Source: Sphingobacteriales bacterium | GTDB lineage: Bacteria; Bacteroidota; Bacteroidia; Chitinophagales; Chitinophagaceae | Reading direction: 5' to 3' | NCBI GenBank assembly: GCA_016708305.1 | Contig: JADJGB010000008.1 | Location: 62,001 to 126,000, forward strand | DNA: 64,000 nt | Shown here: positions 17,740 through 27,652 of the stretch, one piece after another | How positions within the stretch are numbered: the stretch's first letter is position 1 | Layout: every line of letters starts with the position of its first letter | Notes under the pieces: model-generated | Databases searched by the model: none | What the model saw: the letters and a program-made list of their open reading frames with translations, nothing else | Told to the model about the DNA's origin: nothing | Program-made: the position numbers and the translations under genes

Positions 17740-19605
17740 TTACCATCCCGGATTTTGAGGTCCGAAGTTGGAATTATTATCAATTAAGCCTTGTGGAATT
17801 GGAAACAGATAACGTCTTTGCTCATTAAATACCCTTGTATTGTTTGATGCGTAAAATGGCCCGCTTACTATAGAAAACGACTTGCGGTTTTTGGATATAT
17901 CCATCACCATTGGTAATTCTGTCAGTTCAGGGATTGTGCCACCGGAGGAAATGCCACTATTTGCAGCGCCGCCATAACGTCCCCAGCGAAGCAAACTATA
18001 GTAATAATCGTTTTCCAGCACTAAATCCACCCGACGCTCTCGTTTGTAATCTTTCCAGGCTTCGGCAAGAGTACCTACAGTTGAAGGAGGCAACATGCCA
18101 TGAGTAACTCTGGTTTTATTTAAATTGATTAAGGCATTAGCAGCATCACCTTTTAACAAATAAGCTTCTGCCAGGTTTAAATAAACTCTACCCAACCTCA
18201 TATCTACGTAGTGATAATCAGTAGGGACACCTGCATAAATTCTTGGAGACACATTGTTATACATCAGTTTTCTCCAATACATATTTGTCATGCTCACATA
18301 ATAGGCAAAGCCGTTTATTTTCATCCACCTTGTTGAATTACCTTTGATACAGGTTGTTAAAGTTTCTCCATAAAACCTGGACGAATCTGTAATAATTGTT
18401 TGGGAGAAACGCGCATCACGGTTTTCATTCATCAAATTCCACATGGTTTCTGTCCTGCCTGATCTGATTACTCCTGTTTTTACATAAATTTCATTATTTT
18501 GTTTTTGTAAATCTCCTGTGGGAACAGTGGCACTTTCGTCTACCGCTGCAAGGTATTGGGAGGTTTTGTCCCATTCCAATGCTTTAGTACCATCTGCTTT
18601 GTCAATAACCAGATAATCTTTCGATAAATTATATGTGGGTGCATGCTCAATCCAGGCTTCAAAAATTCTGAAATTGGTGCTTAAATTTGGAGAACCGCCA
18701 TAGTTATTGATTTGGTCATTGCTAAAGTTTGCCATCATGTTCTGCATTGGCGTACCATCACAGTTTGTGTTTAATGCTTTACGATACACGCCAAAAATTG
18801 TTTCAGAAGAAGTGGGATTGTTCTCATTAAACATACCGCCATAATCGCTTACCAAAGAATATCCTCCCTGGCTTATTACCATATTTGCATAGGTAATTGC
18901 TTTATCAACCAATGGATCATTGCCTGGTGATGGAGGATTAGGATAGTTTTTATAAGCGGCGGCCTGCAGGCAAATTTCTGATAAAAATGCAGCGGCCACA
19001 TATTTATTGACCCTTCCTGGCACCTTTGTGGCACTCAGGTCTGGCATTGCTTCCTCCAAATCCTTAATAATATAATTATAAGATTCAGTAGGATTGGCAG
19101 TGCTTGGCAGTTTTAGTTCGTCTTCGGGAGTAAGTACTTTGTCAATCCATACAATACGGCCAACGTTTCGGGCAATATTATAATAAGACATCGCTCTTAA
19201 AAATTTTCCTTCAGCAACTAATGCTTTTTTATCCTGATCGGCAATGCCTGCGGATGCTGTCACATTAGTAATTATTAAGTTGCATCGTCTGATGGCGCCA
19301 AAATTATTAAATCCACCAATATTACTGTTTCGATCCGTTGTTTCTGTAAAAATGGAGGCAGAACCATTGTATGTTCCGTCCATAGCCAGTAAGTTAGTAG
19401 TTCTGCCATCTGAAGAGGAACCAGAGTTGTAAGCATTCATTATACCATAGGTTCCAAAAATGAATGTTTCGGCATTGGCCTTGTTACTCCAAACCACATC
19501 GCCGCTTATCTTATCAAATGGCTGTGTATCTAAGACCTTTTGACAAGCCGCCAACACTAACATCATGCCGGCAGCATAAATTGAAAAGAATATATATTTT
19601 TTCAT
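17740..19605 (-). CDS. susD: SusD/RagB family nutrient-binding outer membrane lipoprotein
   Basis: The likely start is the ATG at 19605 (MKKYIFFSIYAAGMMLVLAACQ), giving 621 residues with lipobox LAAC; upstream in-frame ATGs at 19632 add nine unlikely residues. SusD features are VWSNKANAETFIFGTYG at the N-terminus, LRAMSYYNIARNVG in the TPR part, YLNLAEAYLLKGD, and the C-terminal FPIPQGLIDNN. It forms the lid of the SusC channel and binds the glycan at the cell surface. It lies 27 bp after susC. Confidence 0.93.
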   Translation of the reverse strand: MKKYIFFSIYAAGMMLVLAACQKVLDTQPFDKISGDVVWSNKANAETFIFGTYGIMNAYNSGSSSDGRTTNLLAMDGTYNGSASIFTETTDRNSNIGGFNNFGAIRRCNLIITNVTASAGIADQDKKALVAEGKFLRAMSYYNIARNVGRIVWIDKVLTPEDELKLPSTANPTESYNYIIKDLEEAMPDLSATKVPGRVNKYVAAAFLSEICLQAAAYKNYPNPPSPGNDPLVDKAITYANMVISQGGYSLVSDYGGMFNENNPTSSETIFGVYRKALNTNCDGTPMQNMMANFSNDQINNYGGSPNLSTNFRIFEAWIEHAPTYNLSKDYLVIDKADGTKALEWDKTSQYLAAVDESATVPTGDLQKQNNEIYVKTGVIRSGRTETMWNLMNENRDARFSQTIITDSSRFYGETLTTCIKGNSTRWMKINGFAYYVSMTNMYWRKLMYNNVSPRIYAGVPTDYHYVDMRLGRVYLNLAEAYLLKGDAANALINLNKTRVTHGMLPPSTVGTLAEAWKDYKRERRVDLVLENDYYYSLLRWGRYGGAANSGISSGGTIPELTELPMVMDISKNRKSFSIVSGPFYASNNTRVFNEQRRYLFPIPQGLIDNNSNFGPQNPGW

Positions 19606-19632
19606 ACTATTATACATTAAATACATTAACAA

Positions 19633-22600
19633 TTAAAATCCTACATTTAAGCCTAAAGAAACAGTACGTTGTATGGGGTATCCATAGTTATTAGTATCTG
19701 ATTCCGGATCTATAAAGTATTTCATACTTTTGGCAGATGTCCATAAATTGGTGCCTGATACAAAAACTTTGAAATGCTTAAATGTTGATACTTGTTTAAG
19801 TAAAGAATATTTAAGGTCGTATCCAAATTGTGCAAATTTCAAACGAACATACCCCGATTGCAAAAGCCAGAAATCACTTGTTACATAATTATTGCTTCCG
19901 TTTACACCCGCAGAACTTACTTGTCTGGGATACAAGGCATTGGTATTTGCAGGTGTCCAATAATCCTTTTGGAAAGCATACACCAGAATACCTTGAGCAG
20001 AACTTCCCTGGATTACATCTCCAAGATAGCGGTCTCTTTTTCCTGAACCGGCTAAAGTACTGGTAAAGAATACTCCTTTGTAGCCTAAATCTAAGTTAAT
20101 GCCAAAATTAATACGTGGAAATGATGCACTACCGATGCGTCTAAAGTCAGAACCGTCTATTTTACCATCACCATTGGTGTCTTCATACTTTAGGTCTCCC
20201 CCAACAGTATTGGTTGAACTAATTCTTCTTGGCCCGATTAATAAATCCTGGTTAGAACCATAAAACCCTAAATTATTATACCCTGTGCCATAAAATGCAC
20301 CTGAAGTACCGGAAGTGCGGGTATAAGGATTTTTTAAGGATGCTGAATCTTCATTTGCATTTTCCCACAAAGCATTAAAATAGGTGAAATTAGTTCCTAT
20401 TTTGTAAGTAAAATCACTGCTTAATCTGTCATTCCAACTCAAACTGAAATCTGTACCGGCTCTGCGATATGCCTTGGTTTCAATATTAATTGGAGGAAGG
20501 CCAATACCCAAAGTAGTGGAATACTTCGAGTTATCACTTCCTGTATAACCTATGGTACGCATGTAATAATAGTCCCAACTTCCATTTAAGCGGTTGTTCA
20601 GGCTGGAGAAATCAATACCAAAGTCCTTTGAATTTACTTTATACCAACTGTAATTTTGGCTTGGTAAGGTTCCCGTTTCGCTGGTACCTTGAACAAGTTG
20701 GCCGTTAACCACCCATGCATTTGCATTAATATTATAACCTGGTATCCATGCAAATCTTCCAAAATCAGCATTAGTCATACCCACTGTACCAATAGATCCC
20801 CTAAATTTCAACATATTGAAAATACCCAAATCTTTTAGTCCTTCCATAAAAGGCTCATCAGATATTATATACGAAGCCGAAACGGATGGGAAGAAACCCC
20901 ATCTAATATTGGGTGGATAAAAGTCATTGGCATCATATCTACCACTAAAATCTATAAAGTATCGGTTTTTGAAATTATAATTTATCCTACCTATGTATCC
21001 TGCTCTTGCGCTTTCAGCTTCTCCGCCGCTAGCCAGTTGATCTACTGTGGGACCAGCCAAAAACTGGTCAAAAATTATCTGGTAACGCTGTCTTGCTGCG
21101 CTAATACTGCTTGATTTTAATTTGTTTTGTTCATATACGCCCGTAAAGTCAATGGAATGATCGCCAAACTTCCGATTATATGTTACGAATCCTTGCAGAT
21201 TCATTTCACTCCCTTCACCACGAGTTTCGCCCAAAGATGGTGGGTTTCCGGGAATCGCCACTTTACTGTCATTCCCGTATGAAGGAGCAGTTACACTCCA
21301 TGATTTATTACGCGAAGCATAATAATTATAGTTTCCATTAAACTTGAAATGCAAACCTTTTAAAAATGGAGCTGCATAATCTAAATTCAACAACGCATTA
21401 TTCACCCGGCTTAACCCTTTGTTATAACCCGACAAAGGAGATAATTCGATTGCAGGGTTATCGGTAGTATTGGCAGAAGGCAGCCCAAAATTATTATAGG
21501 CAAGCGCCGTTGGAGCCTTGTTTTGAATATGAGAGAAAATCTGAGAAAAATTGCTTGCTGTAGATGAATTAGGAATACTGTTGGTTTCTATAAATCCATC
21601 CAACCCTGTTGTAACCTTTAAATGAATATCATCAAAATTGCTCACCGTATTTATACGGTATGTAAGTCTTCGGTTATAATTATTATCAGTTTTTAAAATA
21701 GTTCCCTGATCGTAGTAGGAAATGGAGCTGTATAATGTTAATAACTTGGTTCCTGTTGCAAACGATAAATCGTGCCTGTCTTCCGGCGCCCATGAATTAA
21801 GACCTACTTTTTGCCAGTCAGTATTAGGATACACAAACGGCTTTGATTGATTATTATAATATTGAAGAATAGAATCTGGAGTTGGAGGATTGCTTCCTTC
21901 TGCTTTATATACATCATTAATTGCAGACAATTTTTCGAATGATCCCATTTTTTTGGGGAAAATGGTAGGTTGAGACCAGATTTTATTATACGAATAATTG
22001 ATTAACGGCTTTCCGGCCACCCCTTTTTTTGTGGTTACCAATATGGCGCCATTGGCTCCAATAGAACCATAAACTGCCGTTGCAGCCGCATCTTTCAATA
22101 CAGAAAAATCTGCAATATCATTTGGATTGATATTTTCAAAATCATTCTGAGAGCGTATAACCCCATCTATAACATACAAAGGAGTTCCTCCACCACGAAT
22201 AGATATTTGAGATTTCGCTCCGGGCGCTCCGGTAGATGAGGTCATAATGATACCTGAAGCGCGCCCCTGCAATCCATCACTTATGGACTGGGCAGGGATG
22301 GAAGCTACTTTGCCTATATCCACAGTTGATACCGAACTGGTAGCAGCGCGGCGCGTAGTGGTTCCATAACCTACAACTACCACTTCGTCCATCTGACCTA
22401 CCTGGCGAATCATTACTACATGAATCTCACCATCGGCGGGTACTTTTGCTTCCTGCTCAATAAATCCTACTGCCGAAAAAACAAGCATGTCCCCTACATT
22501 GGCATTTATTGTAAATACGCCAGACTCATTGGTAACAGTGCCTGTACCGGAACCTTTTACTGTAACCGATACTCCCCCCAGTCCTTCCCCACTTTCATTC

Positions 22601-23007
22601 ATTACCGACCCGTTTATACTCTTTACAAGAGAAACCATTCTTATTTTGGTTTCCGCATCAGTAATTACAACACGATTTTGGTTTATTTCCTTCCAATGTA
22701 ATCCGGTGCCTTCCAACACTTTTTCCATTACATTATCCAATGAAGCATTTACAACATTGATGGAAACTAATTTTTGAGATGGTAATACATCATTGCTATA
22801 ATAGAAACGAAACGATGATTGATTTTCAATCTTTTTTAAGACATCCTGAAGGGCAATATTTGATTCTTTAAGATTCAGGTATTTTTGCCCATAATTTACA
22901 GCTGAAATCTGCATAGCTAACAGCAAGAAGAATACAGATAATTTCATAATCAGAATTGTTTTTCTGACAGCCGATTTATGGCTACCAGAACAAGCGCTTT
23001 TTTTCAT
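19633..23007 (-). CDS. susC: SusC/RagA family TonB-dependent outer membrane transporter
   Basis: Started at the ATG at 23007 (MKKSACSGSHKS), about 1124 residues. Domain order: signal/transmembrane segment, STN secretin-like domain (about 60-115), carboxypeptidase-like beta domain (about 125-205), plug with the SusC motif around GLQGRASGIIMTSSTGAPG and VLKDAAATAVYGSIGANGAI, then a 22-strand barrel. The STN domain is the part that signals to FecR-type anti-sigma factors, whose gene lies just upstream. It imports oligosaccharides with TonB energy. Confidence 0.95.
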   Translation of the reverse strand: MKKSACSGSHKSAVRKTILIMKLSVFFLLLAMQISAVNYGQKYLNLKESNIALQDVLKKIENQSSFRFYYSNDVLPSQKLVSINVVNASLDNVMEKVLEGTGLHWKEINQNRVVITDAETKIRMVSLVKSINGSVMNESGEGLGGVSVTVKGSGTGTVTNESGVFTINANVGDMLVFSAVGFIEQEAKVPADGEIHVVMIRQVGQMDEVVVVGYGTTTRRAATSSVSTVDIGKVASIPAQSISDGLQGRASGIIMTSSTGAPGAKSQISIRGGGTPLYVIDGVIRSQNDFENINPNDIADFSVLKDAAATAVYGSIGANGAILVTTKKGVAGKPLINYSYNKIWSQPTIFPKKMGSFEKLSAINDVYKAEGSNPPTPDSILQYYNNQSKPFVYPNTDWQKVGLNSWAPEDRHDLSFATGTKLLTLYSSISYYDQGTILKTDNNYNRRLTYRINTVSNFDDIHLKVTTGLDGFIETNSIPNSSTASNFSQIFSHIQNKAPTALAYNNFGLPSANTTDNPAIELSPLSGYNKGLSRVNNALLNLDYAAPFLKGLHFKFNGNYNYYASRNKSWSVTAPSYGNDSKVAIPGNPPSLGETRGEGSEMNLQGFVTYNRKFGDHSIDFTGVYEQNKLKSSSISAARQRYQIIFDQFLAGPTVDQLASGGEAESARAGYIGRINYNFKNRYFIDFSGRYDANDFYPPNIRWGFFPSVSASYIISDEPFMEGLKDLGIFNMLKFRGSIGTVGMTNADFGRFAWIPGYNINANAWVVNGQLVQGTSETGTLPSQNYSWYKVNSKDFGIDFSSLNNRLNGSWDYYYMRTIGYTGSDNSKYSTTLGIGLPPINIETKAYRRAGTDFSLSWNDRLSSDFTYKIGTNFTYFNALWENANEDSASLKNPYTRTSGTSGAFYGTGYNNLGFYGSNQDLLIGPRRISSTNTVGGDLKYEDTNGDGKIDGSDFRRIGSASFPRINFGINLDLGYKGVFFTSTLAGSGKRDRYLGDVIQGSSAQGILVYAFQKDYWTPANTNALYPRQVSSAGVNGSNNYVTSDFWLLQSGYVRLKFAQFGYDLKYSLLKQVSTFKHFKVFVSGTNLWTSAKSMKYFIDPESDTNNYGYPIQRTVSLGLNVGF

Positions 23008-23178
23008 ACATTTGTTATTGGTTTTAATTAATAATAGCACATTAAAAACGAAGTTGGTAGCAGAGTTTTTTTGTGCGATGAACCATGGGGGAGAGTGTGA
23101 ATAACATTCTCCTTTTTTGATAATTTAATTTAAGTCGGGTCTTTATTTACACTCATTGGCATTGTTTTTATTTAATTA

Positions 23179-24277
23179 TTATTTGATAGTCAATCTATTT
23201 TGTTGAAAAGTATAATTGAACCTCTTGGATAATTGTAAAATTTGCAAAATCTCCTGAAGCTTTTACTCTATCATACTCACCGGTCTAGCGATAATCACTT
23301 ACCGAATCGTTTTCTATACTTGCCTTAATATTATATTGCCTTTCTAATTCCTTTACAATTTCGGACAAAGGCGTATTGGAAAACACAAGCCGGTCGTTCA
23401 TCCAGGAAGTTTCGGAAATTTCCTTGTTTTTAACCTCAATGTCAGTGACATTTATCATTAATCGGCCTGCCTGATCTTCGGATTTAGTTTTTGTCAATCC
23501 TTCTTCTTTGTTAATAAATTCCTTTTTATCGACCAAAGTAATCTTTTGCAATGGCCTCAAAATTATTTTTTATGAGATTTATCATTCAAAGAAACCTCTA
23601 CTTTTCCTTTGATCAAAGAAGTCTCAAAAATGCCATCTTCAGCATAATATTTTACATTAAAAACTGTTCCCAGTACCCTTATATCAGCTTTATCTGTGTG
23701 AATAATAAAAGGCTTTTGGGGATTATGTGCCACATCAAAATAAGCTTCACCAGACAGGGTTACTTCTCTGGTTGCGCCTGAAAAATCATTATTAAAAATA
23801 ATTTTACTGTCTGCATTTAAAACAACCGATGTGCCATCGGGCAGGGTAGTTATTGTTTTGGAAGCCTTAGGAGTAATTAATGTATTAAATGCCGGATTAT
23901 CAGAAGGCTTAACCGACTTCTTCATAAAAAGGAAATACATCATAAAGACTACTCCTGTAATACCTGCTGCTATGGCTGCAAATTTTTTTAAATAAGAATA
24001 AATTGGTTTTGTGGAATTGTCCTTTTTTATTTACTGTTGCATTTTCTCTGCCAAGTAATATTTTATTGACATAGTGGGTAGAATAAGCCTGCATTGCTCT
24101 CAGCCTGTCTGAAGAAACACTAGTATCATTGGGCTTTAAAACCTCGTCGTGCAAAAACCGGAATTGTGGATATTGAGTCAAAAGCTGTTCCAATTGCTCT
24201 AACTGCTGAGGCGATGCCTCCTTAGCAATTTTCAATGCAATCAGATTCAAAATTTTATTTTCAATTTCCTTTTTCAT
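23179..24277 (-). pseudogene. FecR-family anti-sigma factor, at least three frameshifts and one stop
   Basis: The composite from the ATG at 24277 reads as a full FecR protein: cytoplasmic N-terminus, a transmembrane helix (FAAIAAGITGVVFMMYFLF once the frame is corrected), the FecR domain with LPDGTSVVLNADSKI and GEAYFDVAHNPQKPF, and a C-terminal DUF4974 with PLSEIVKELERQYNI and LQEILQILQLSKRFN. Breaks: an extra A/T near 23985, a missing A near 23563, an in-frame TAG near 23286, and an extra A near 23265. Its role would be to hold the ECF sigma factor at 24351 until SusC signals. Confidence 0.8.
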
Positions 24278-24350
24278 GAAGCTTTCTAATATGTAAGACA
24301 AAATAAAAAGCCTTAACCGTGAATGAAAATTAAAAATTTTCTTAAAAAAA

Positions 24351-24911
24351 CTATAATTTGTCTGTCAGGTATTTATCCAGAAGCTGTTTTATGTCCTTTA
24401 ATGCAAGGCGCATGTGCGTTTCAATGCTGTTTTGAGAAATTTCTAAAATAGCGCCTACCTGTTTATAGGTCAGTCCTTCCTCTCTAACCAACCTAAAAAC
24501 CATTTGGCGTTGTGGCGGCAGGGCTGAAACTGCATTTTCCAATAATCTGGTAGTTTCTTTGTTATAGGTACTGGATTCAGTATTGTTAGTAGTAATGTTT
24601 GAAAAAACTTCCTGATGTTCATCCAATCGAACTACTTTATTGTTTTTTGACAAAAAATTCAGCGCAGTATTTTTTAAAGCTTTAAAGAGGTATATATCCA
24701 AGTCATTGATATAGGCCAGTTTGTTTTCCATTGTCCATATTTTTAATAAGACATCCGAAACAATATCTTCGCAATCGTCTATATTTTTAATAATGTTTTG
24801 CCCTATCTTAAAAAGCCGGGGATGAAAGTGAATGAAGATTTCTTTATAAGCATCTTCATCTCTTAAATACGCTACCTTGTTTTGTAAATATAAAATACGC
24901 TGCTTCTCCAT
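24351..24911 (-). CDS. ECF RNA polymerase sigma factor (Bacteroidota sigma-70 type)
   Basis: 186 residues, intact. Region 2 (about 20-85) includes CEDIVSDVLLKIW and region 4 (about 125-180) includes LPPQRQMVFRLVREEGLTYKQVG with the helix-turn-helix ISQNSIETHMRLALKD. This group pairs with FecR and SusC to switch on glycan-use loci. It heads the sigma-FecR-SusC-SusD-SusE order. With the FecR gene broken, its control may be lost. Confidence 0.92.
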   Translation of the reverse strand: MEKQRILYLQNKVAYLRDEDAYKEIFIHFHPRLFKIGQNIIKNIDDCEDIVSDVLLKIWTMENKLAYINDLDIYLFKALKNTALNFLSKNNKVVRLDEHQEVFSNITTNNTESSTYNKETTRLLENAVSALPPQRQMVFRLVREEGLTYKQVGAILEISQNSIETHMRLALKDIKQLLDKYLTDKL

Positions 24912-24928
24912 AAAAGAGGGTTACACAA

Positions 24929-24959
24929 CGAAATTAACAGTATTATAACAATAAACAAA
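24929..24959 (-). promoter_or_regulatory. Putative promoter of the ECF sigma gene
   Basis: On the minus strand TTTG, 19 bp, TAATTTCG is close to the Bacteroidota consensus TTTG-N19-TAnnTTTG. The TTTG box is the tail of the preceding terminator's T-run. Confidence 0.45.
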
Positions 24960-24960
24960 A

Positions 24961-24981
24961 AAAGTGGGAGTTATCCACTTT
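24961..24981 (-). terminator. Intrinsic terminator after the metallophosphatase gene
   Basis: AAAGTGG with CCACTTT (7 bp, 7-nt loop) is followed on the minus strand by T7 and GTTT. Confidence 0.65.
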
Positions 24982-25132
24982 CATAGCCAATATTATGGAT
25001 CAATTAATTTAATCCGCATGGATGTTTTTGATACCATTTTTCACCTTTTTTTTGATAAAAAGGGTGGAGGCAAAAATAAGGCTGTGAGAAAATTTGCTGA
25101 AAATTTATTTCTGTAAACTAATAATACAAGAA

Positions 25133-26031
25133 TCATTTCCCGTGCGGATAATATTCATTTTCAACAGTTCCATCGGCAAATAGTTTCAGGATGGCAAATC
25201 CGGGAGGCGTTTCCTGATAATAACCGATGCCGGCGCTTTCCTTATCGCCCTGCTCCCACCAGAAACCGCTCATTGCCCCGTTGCAACAATACCACACACC
25301 ATTGTATAGCACTTTATCGTAAAGATGATTGTGGCCACTCAGAAATACTCTTACTTTATCTCGATTGCGATAAAACAGGTCTTTTAATTTTTTATTATCC
25401 GAATGATTTCCGCCTACCAGACCAGGCGTGGCGCCAAATACCGGAAAATACGACATCAGAAGCGTGGGCGTTCCTTCGGGTAATGCATTAAGATATTTTT
25501 CGAGCCATTGATATTGCTCATCATCTAAAGAAATTTTGGGATTATTCCCGTCCAGAATGATGAAATGCCAGCCCTTTCTGTTAAAACTATAGTACCGGTG
25601 AGGCATTTTGAGTTGCTTTACCACATATTCTTTTCCATACATGGGATCAGTTTTTTCGGGCGCAGCCCACCAGGGATCATGATTTCCGATGCAGCTGTAC
25701 ATATCGTAACCCTTCAGTTCTTCCATACAGTCAAACCATGCAACCCATTGTTCGTTTACTTTGGCATGTGTAATATCATCATAATCAGCAGCATGTATGG
25801 AGTCGCCCCCGTTCAGTAAAAAGTCCACCTTATGCTTCTTCACTAACTTCAAACATTCTTTGAAACGGGAAGGCGCATTGAGTTGCGGCCTGATAGAACA
25901 TCAGTAATGCGTACGACGGTTATCGCCGGTTTAAGAACCCCCTTTGCCTCCTGAGCAATACCCGCCGGAGCACCGGAAACGATACCGGAGGCCGCCAGCC
26001 CAATATGTTTTAATAATTGCCTTCTTTTCAA
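25133..26031 (-). pseudogene. Secreted metallophosphoesterase with a frameshift in its first metal motif
   Basis: The composite starts MKRRQLLKHIGLAASGIVSG (a Tat/Sec-like leader, ATG at 26031). It continues VVRITDV, then after the shift RPQLNAPSRFKECLKLVKK, FLLNGGDSIHAAD, CIGNHDPWW and LSGHNHLYDK, the usual metallophosphatase motifs. One base is missing at about 25894; restoring it would give the His of the DxH motif (DVHIRPQ). Downstream frames are open to 25133. As written, translation makes either a 60-residue stub or a protein lacking the first motif. Confidence 0.8.
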
Positions 26032-26120
26032 AATTCTTCTTTTAGCAGATTCAAAACTTATTACTTTTTCATGATTGATGGTCAGATGACGAAGTTAATC
26101 CTATTTCATTTAAAACAAAA

Positions 26121-26141
26121 AAAGTGGGGGCTACCCACTTT
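26121..26141 (-). terminator. Intrinsic terminator after the PorT-like gene
   Basis: AAAGTGGG with CCCACTTT (8 bp, 5-nt loop) is followed on the minus strand by a T7 run. Confidence 0.65.
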
Positions 26142-26171
26142 CTTAAAAAAATATCATTTTGAACCACTTAT

Positions 26172-26671
26172 CTACAACCCGCTCACGGAAAGGCCAACTG
26201 TAAACGGCCTCAGCGCCGGACCGGCGGCATCTTTAAGTATTGGAGTAAACTGATAGGTTCCGAAAAGTGAAATAACGCCCCATCCAATTCGGGCAGTACC
26301 GGCAATACGATAGGAATTAAAATATTTTTTACTGGATTCTTTTTCAACGTAATTAGCCAATGCCCTGCTTCTGGTTCCCGATTTGAGCAAAGCGCCCACT
26401 TTTACACCGATAGCAGCCTTAAAACTTTTATCGCTATGCTCAGGATCGCTCAAATATCGCAGCTCTATTGGCGCTTCTAAGTAGGCTGTCATCAGTTTTG
26501 TTTTTTTGAACAAGGCCGTATCAGGGCCGTTGAAACGCATTTTTTGGGCTTGGCAGCATGTTCTTTATGGGTAGTCAATTTGGTTTTTACAGAATCTGCT
26601 ACGTCATCCTGAGCATTTAGACAGCTTACAAAAAAGACTGCTAATAAAATAGAAACTAAAATTTTCTTCAT
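26172..26671 (-). pseudogene. PorT-like outer membrane beta-barrel protein, internally deleted and frameshifted
   Basis: The ATG at 26671 opens MKKILVSILLAVFFVSCLNA, a signal peptide, then a short Lys-rich stretch. The frame changes near 26540-26548 (AAAAAA run) into LMTAYLEAPIELRYLSDPE, SFKAAIGVKVGALLKSG and the barrel end PFTVGLSVSGL. Relatives, as I recall them, have about 90 further residues between signal peptide and this block, so the first barrel strands seem deleted as well. Confidence 0.65.
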
Positions 26672-26777
26672 AAATAAGTTTAAAACAGCCACAAATATAT
26701 TTGTCTTTGGGTTAAAAATAGGTTAATACCGTAATTAATATTTTATTAGAGATAATAATAGATATTGTTATTTTCTT

Positions 26778-26785
26778 TAGATTTG
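26778..26785 (+). promoter_or_regulatory. Putative -7 box for the tRNA gene
   Basis: TAGATTTG matches TAnnTTTG about 60 bp upstream of the tRNA. No clear TTTG box at the right distance, so support is limited. Confidence 0.3.
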
Positions 26786-26845
26786 CACTCCTGAAACAAA
26801 AACCGGTAGGAATTTAATAAAAATATTTTGCTGCAAAACAGCATT

Positions 26846-26919
26846 GGTCCTATAGCTCAGCCGGTTAGAGCACCTGACTCATAATCAGGGGGTCCCTGGT
26901 TCGAGCCCAGGTGGGACCA
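26846..26919 (+). tRNA. tRNA with CAU anticodon (elongator Met or Ile2)
   Basis: A 74-nt cloverleaf: acceptor GGTCCTA with TGGGACC, D-arm TAGCTCAGCCGGTTAGAGCA, anticodon stem CCTGA/TCAGG with loop CTCATAA, and T-arm CCTGG-TTCGAGC-CCAGG. CCA is not fully encoded. Met and lysidine-modified Ile2 tRNAs share this loop, so the amino acid is not decided here. Confidence 0.93.
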
Positions 26920-26935
26920 CAAAAAATAAACTTAC

Positions 26936-26976
26936 CCCTTTATAATTAAATAAATTATGAAGGGTTTTTTATTTTT
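26936..26976 (+). terminator. Intrinsic terminator of the tRNA gene
   Basis: CCCTTTATAATT pairs with AATTATGAAGGG (12 bp, one G-U) and is followed by TTTTTT. Confidence 0.8.
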
Positions 26977-27039
26977 AATGATAATAAGTGAAGATTTTTG
27001 AAAAATGGAGGGCGCTGGTTCTTCCGATATCTATCGGAA

Positions 27040-27111
27040 CAGGTGGGACCACAAAAAATAAACTTAATCCTTTGTAATTAAATAAATTACGAAGGGTTTT
27101 TTATTTTTAAT
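27040..27111 (+). repeat. Second copy of the tRNA 3' end plus its terminator
   Basis: This 72-bp stretch repeats 26908-26979 with only a few changes, offset by 132 bp. It starts CAGGTGGGACCAC, the last 13 bases of the T-arm/acceptor end, and includes a second terminator hairpin. Just upstream, CTGGTTC (27015-27021) keeps the 5' half of the T-arm, split by an 18-bp near-palindrome TTCCGATATCTATCGGAA. It looks like an attachment-site or tRNA remnant left by an integrating element. Confidence 0.75.
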
Positions 27112-27566
27112 TATTGTTGTCCGAGATAATACAAAAATAACCTTTCTTTTGCTCTGAAAGTGTTGCTGGAGTATAGCTTACTGGCAATGTTTTGTTTCAG
27201 CAGGCTGTCCGAGATAATGTGCTTGTACTTCTGATACAGGCTTTGGTACAATGTGCCAAACACATCGCTAGTTCTATTTTTATTCCCATCGCTCAGGGTA
27301 CTTCGTGGAGGTACTCTTTCTAAGTTTAAATGATTCAACTTGCCCTCACAAAGTTCAAGCCCGGCCTGCACTTCACGGAGGGAAGTACATCTTGCAAAAA
27401 CGCAATAAAGCATGGTAGTGAGGTGATCTTTGAAACATAGCTTTTTTGAAAACTTGTCGGCTTGATGAGTTTTGCAGGCTGATTGTATCAAAGAATCATC
27501 TATCAAAGAAAGTATTTGAGAAAATATCGGCTGTCCGACATATTTTGTATTTTTGTCCATATCCAA
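27111..27566 (-). pseudogene. IS4-family (DUF4372) transposase remnant
   Basis: 151 codons. The N-terminal DUF4372 region is kept (YVGQPIFSQILSLID, CFARCTSLREVQAGLELC-like text, RSTLSDGNKNR), joined to a short C-terminal tail ending FLYYLGQQ. Complete relatives are well over 350 residues, so the catalytic DDE core is gone. The last codons and stop run through the inverted repeat of the element. Confidence 0.8.
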
Positions 27567-27644
27567 TTTATTTGTTTAGTAACTGCAAAATTGGTAAAGG
27601 GTGGTCAAAAACCACCCTTGATTTAAAATTTATCTCGGACAACA
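27115..27644. mobile_element. 530-bp internally deleted IS4-like element (MITE-like)
   Basis: Perfect 15-bp terminal inverted repeats, TGTTGTCCGAGATAA at 27115-27129 and its complement at 27630-27644, enclose a transposase remnant. A clear target-site duplication is not seen. The element abuts the duplicated tRNA end. Confidence 0.75.
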
Positions 27645-27652
27645 GTAATTCA

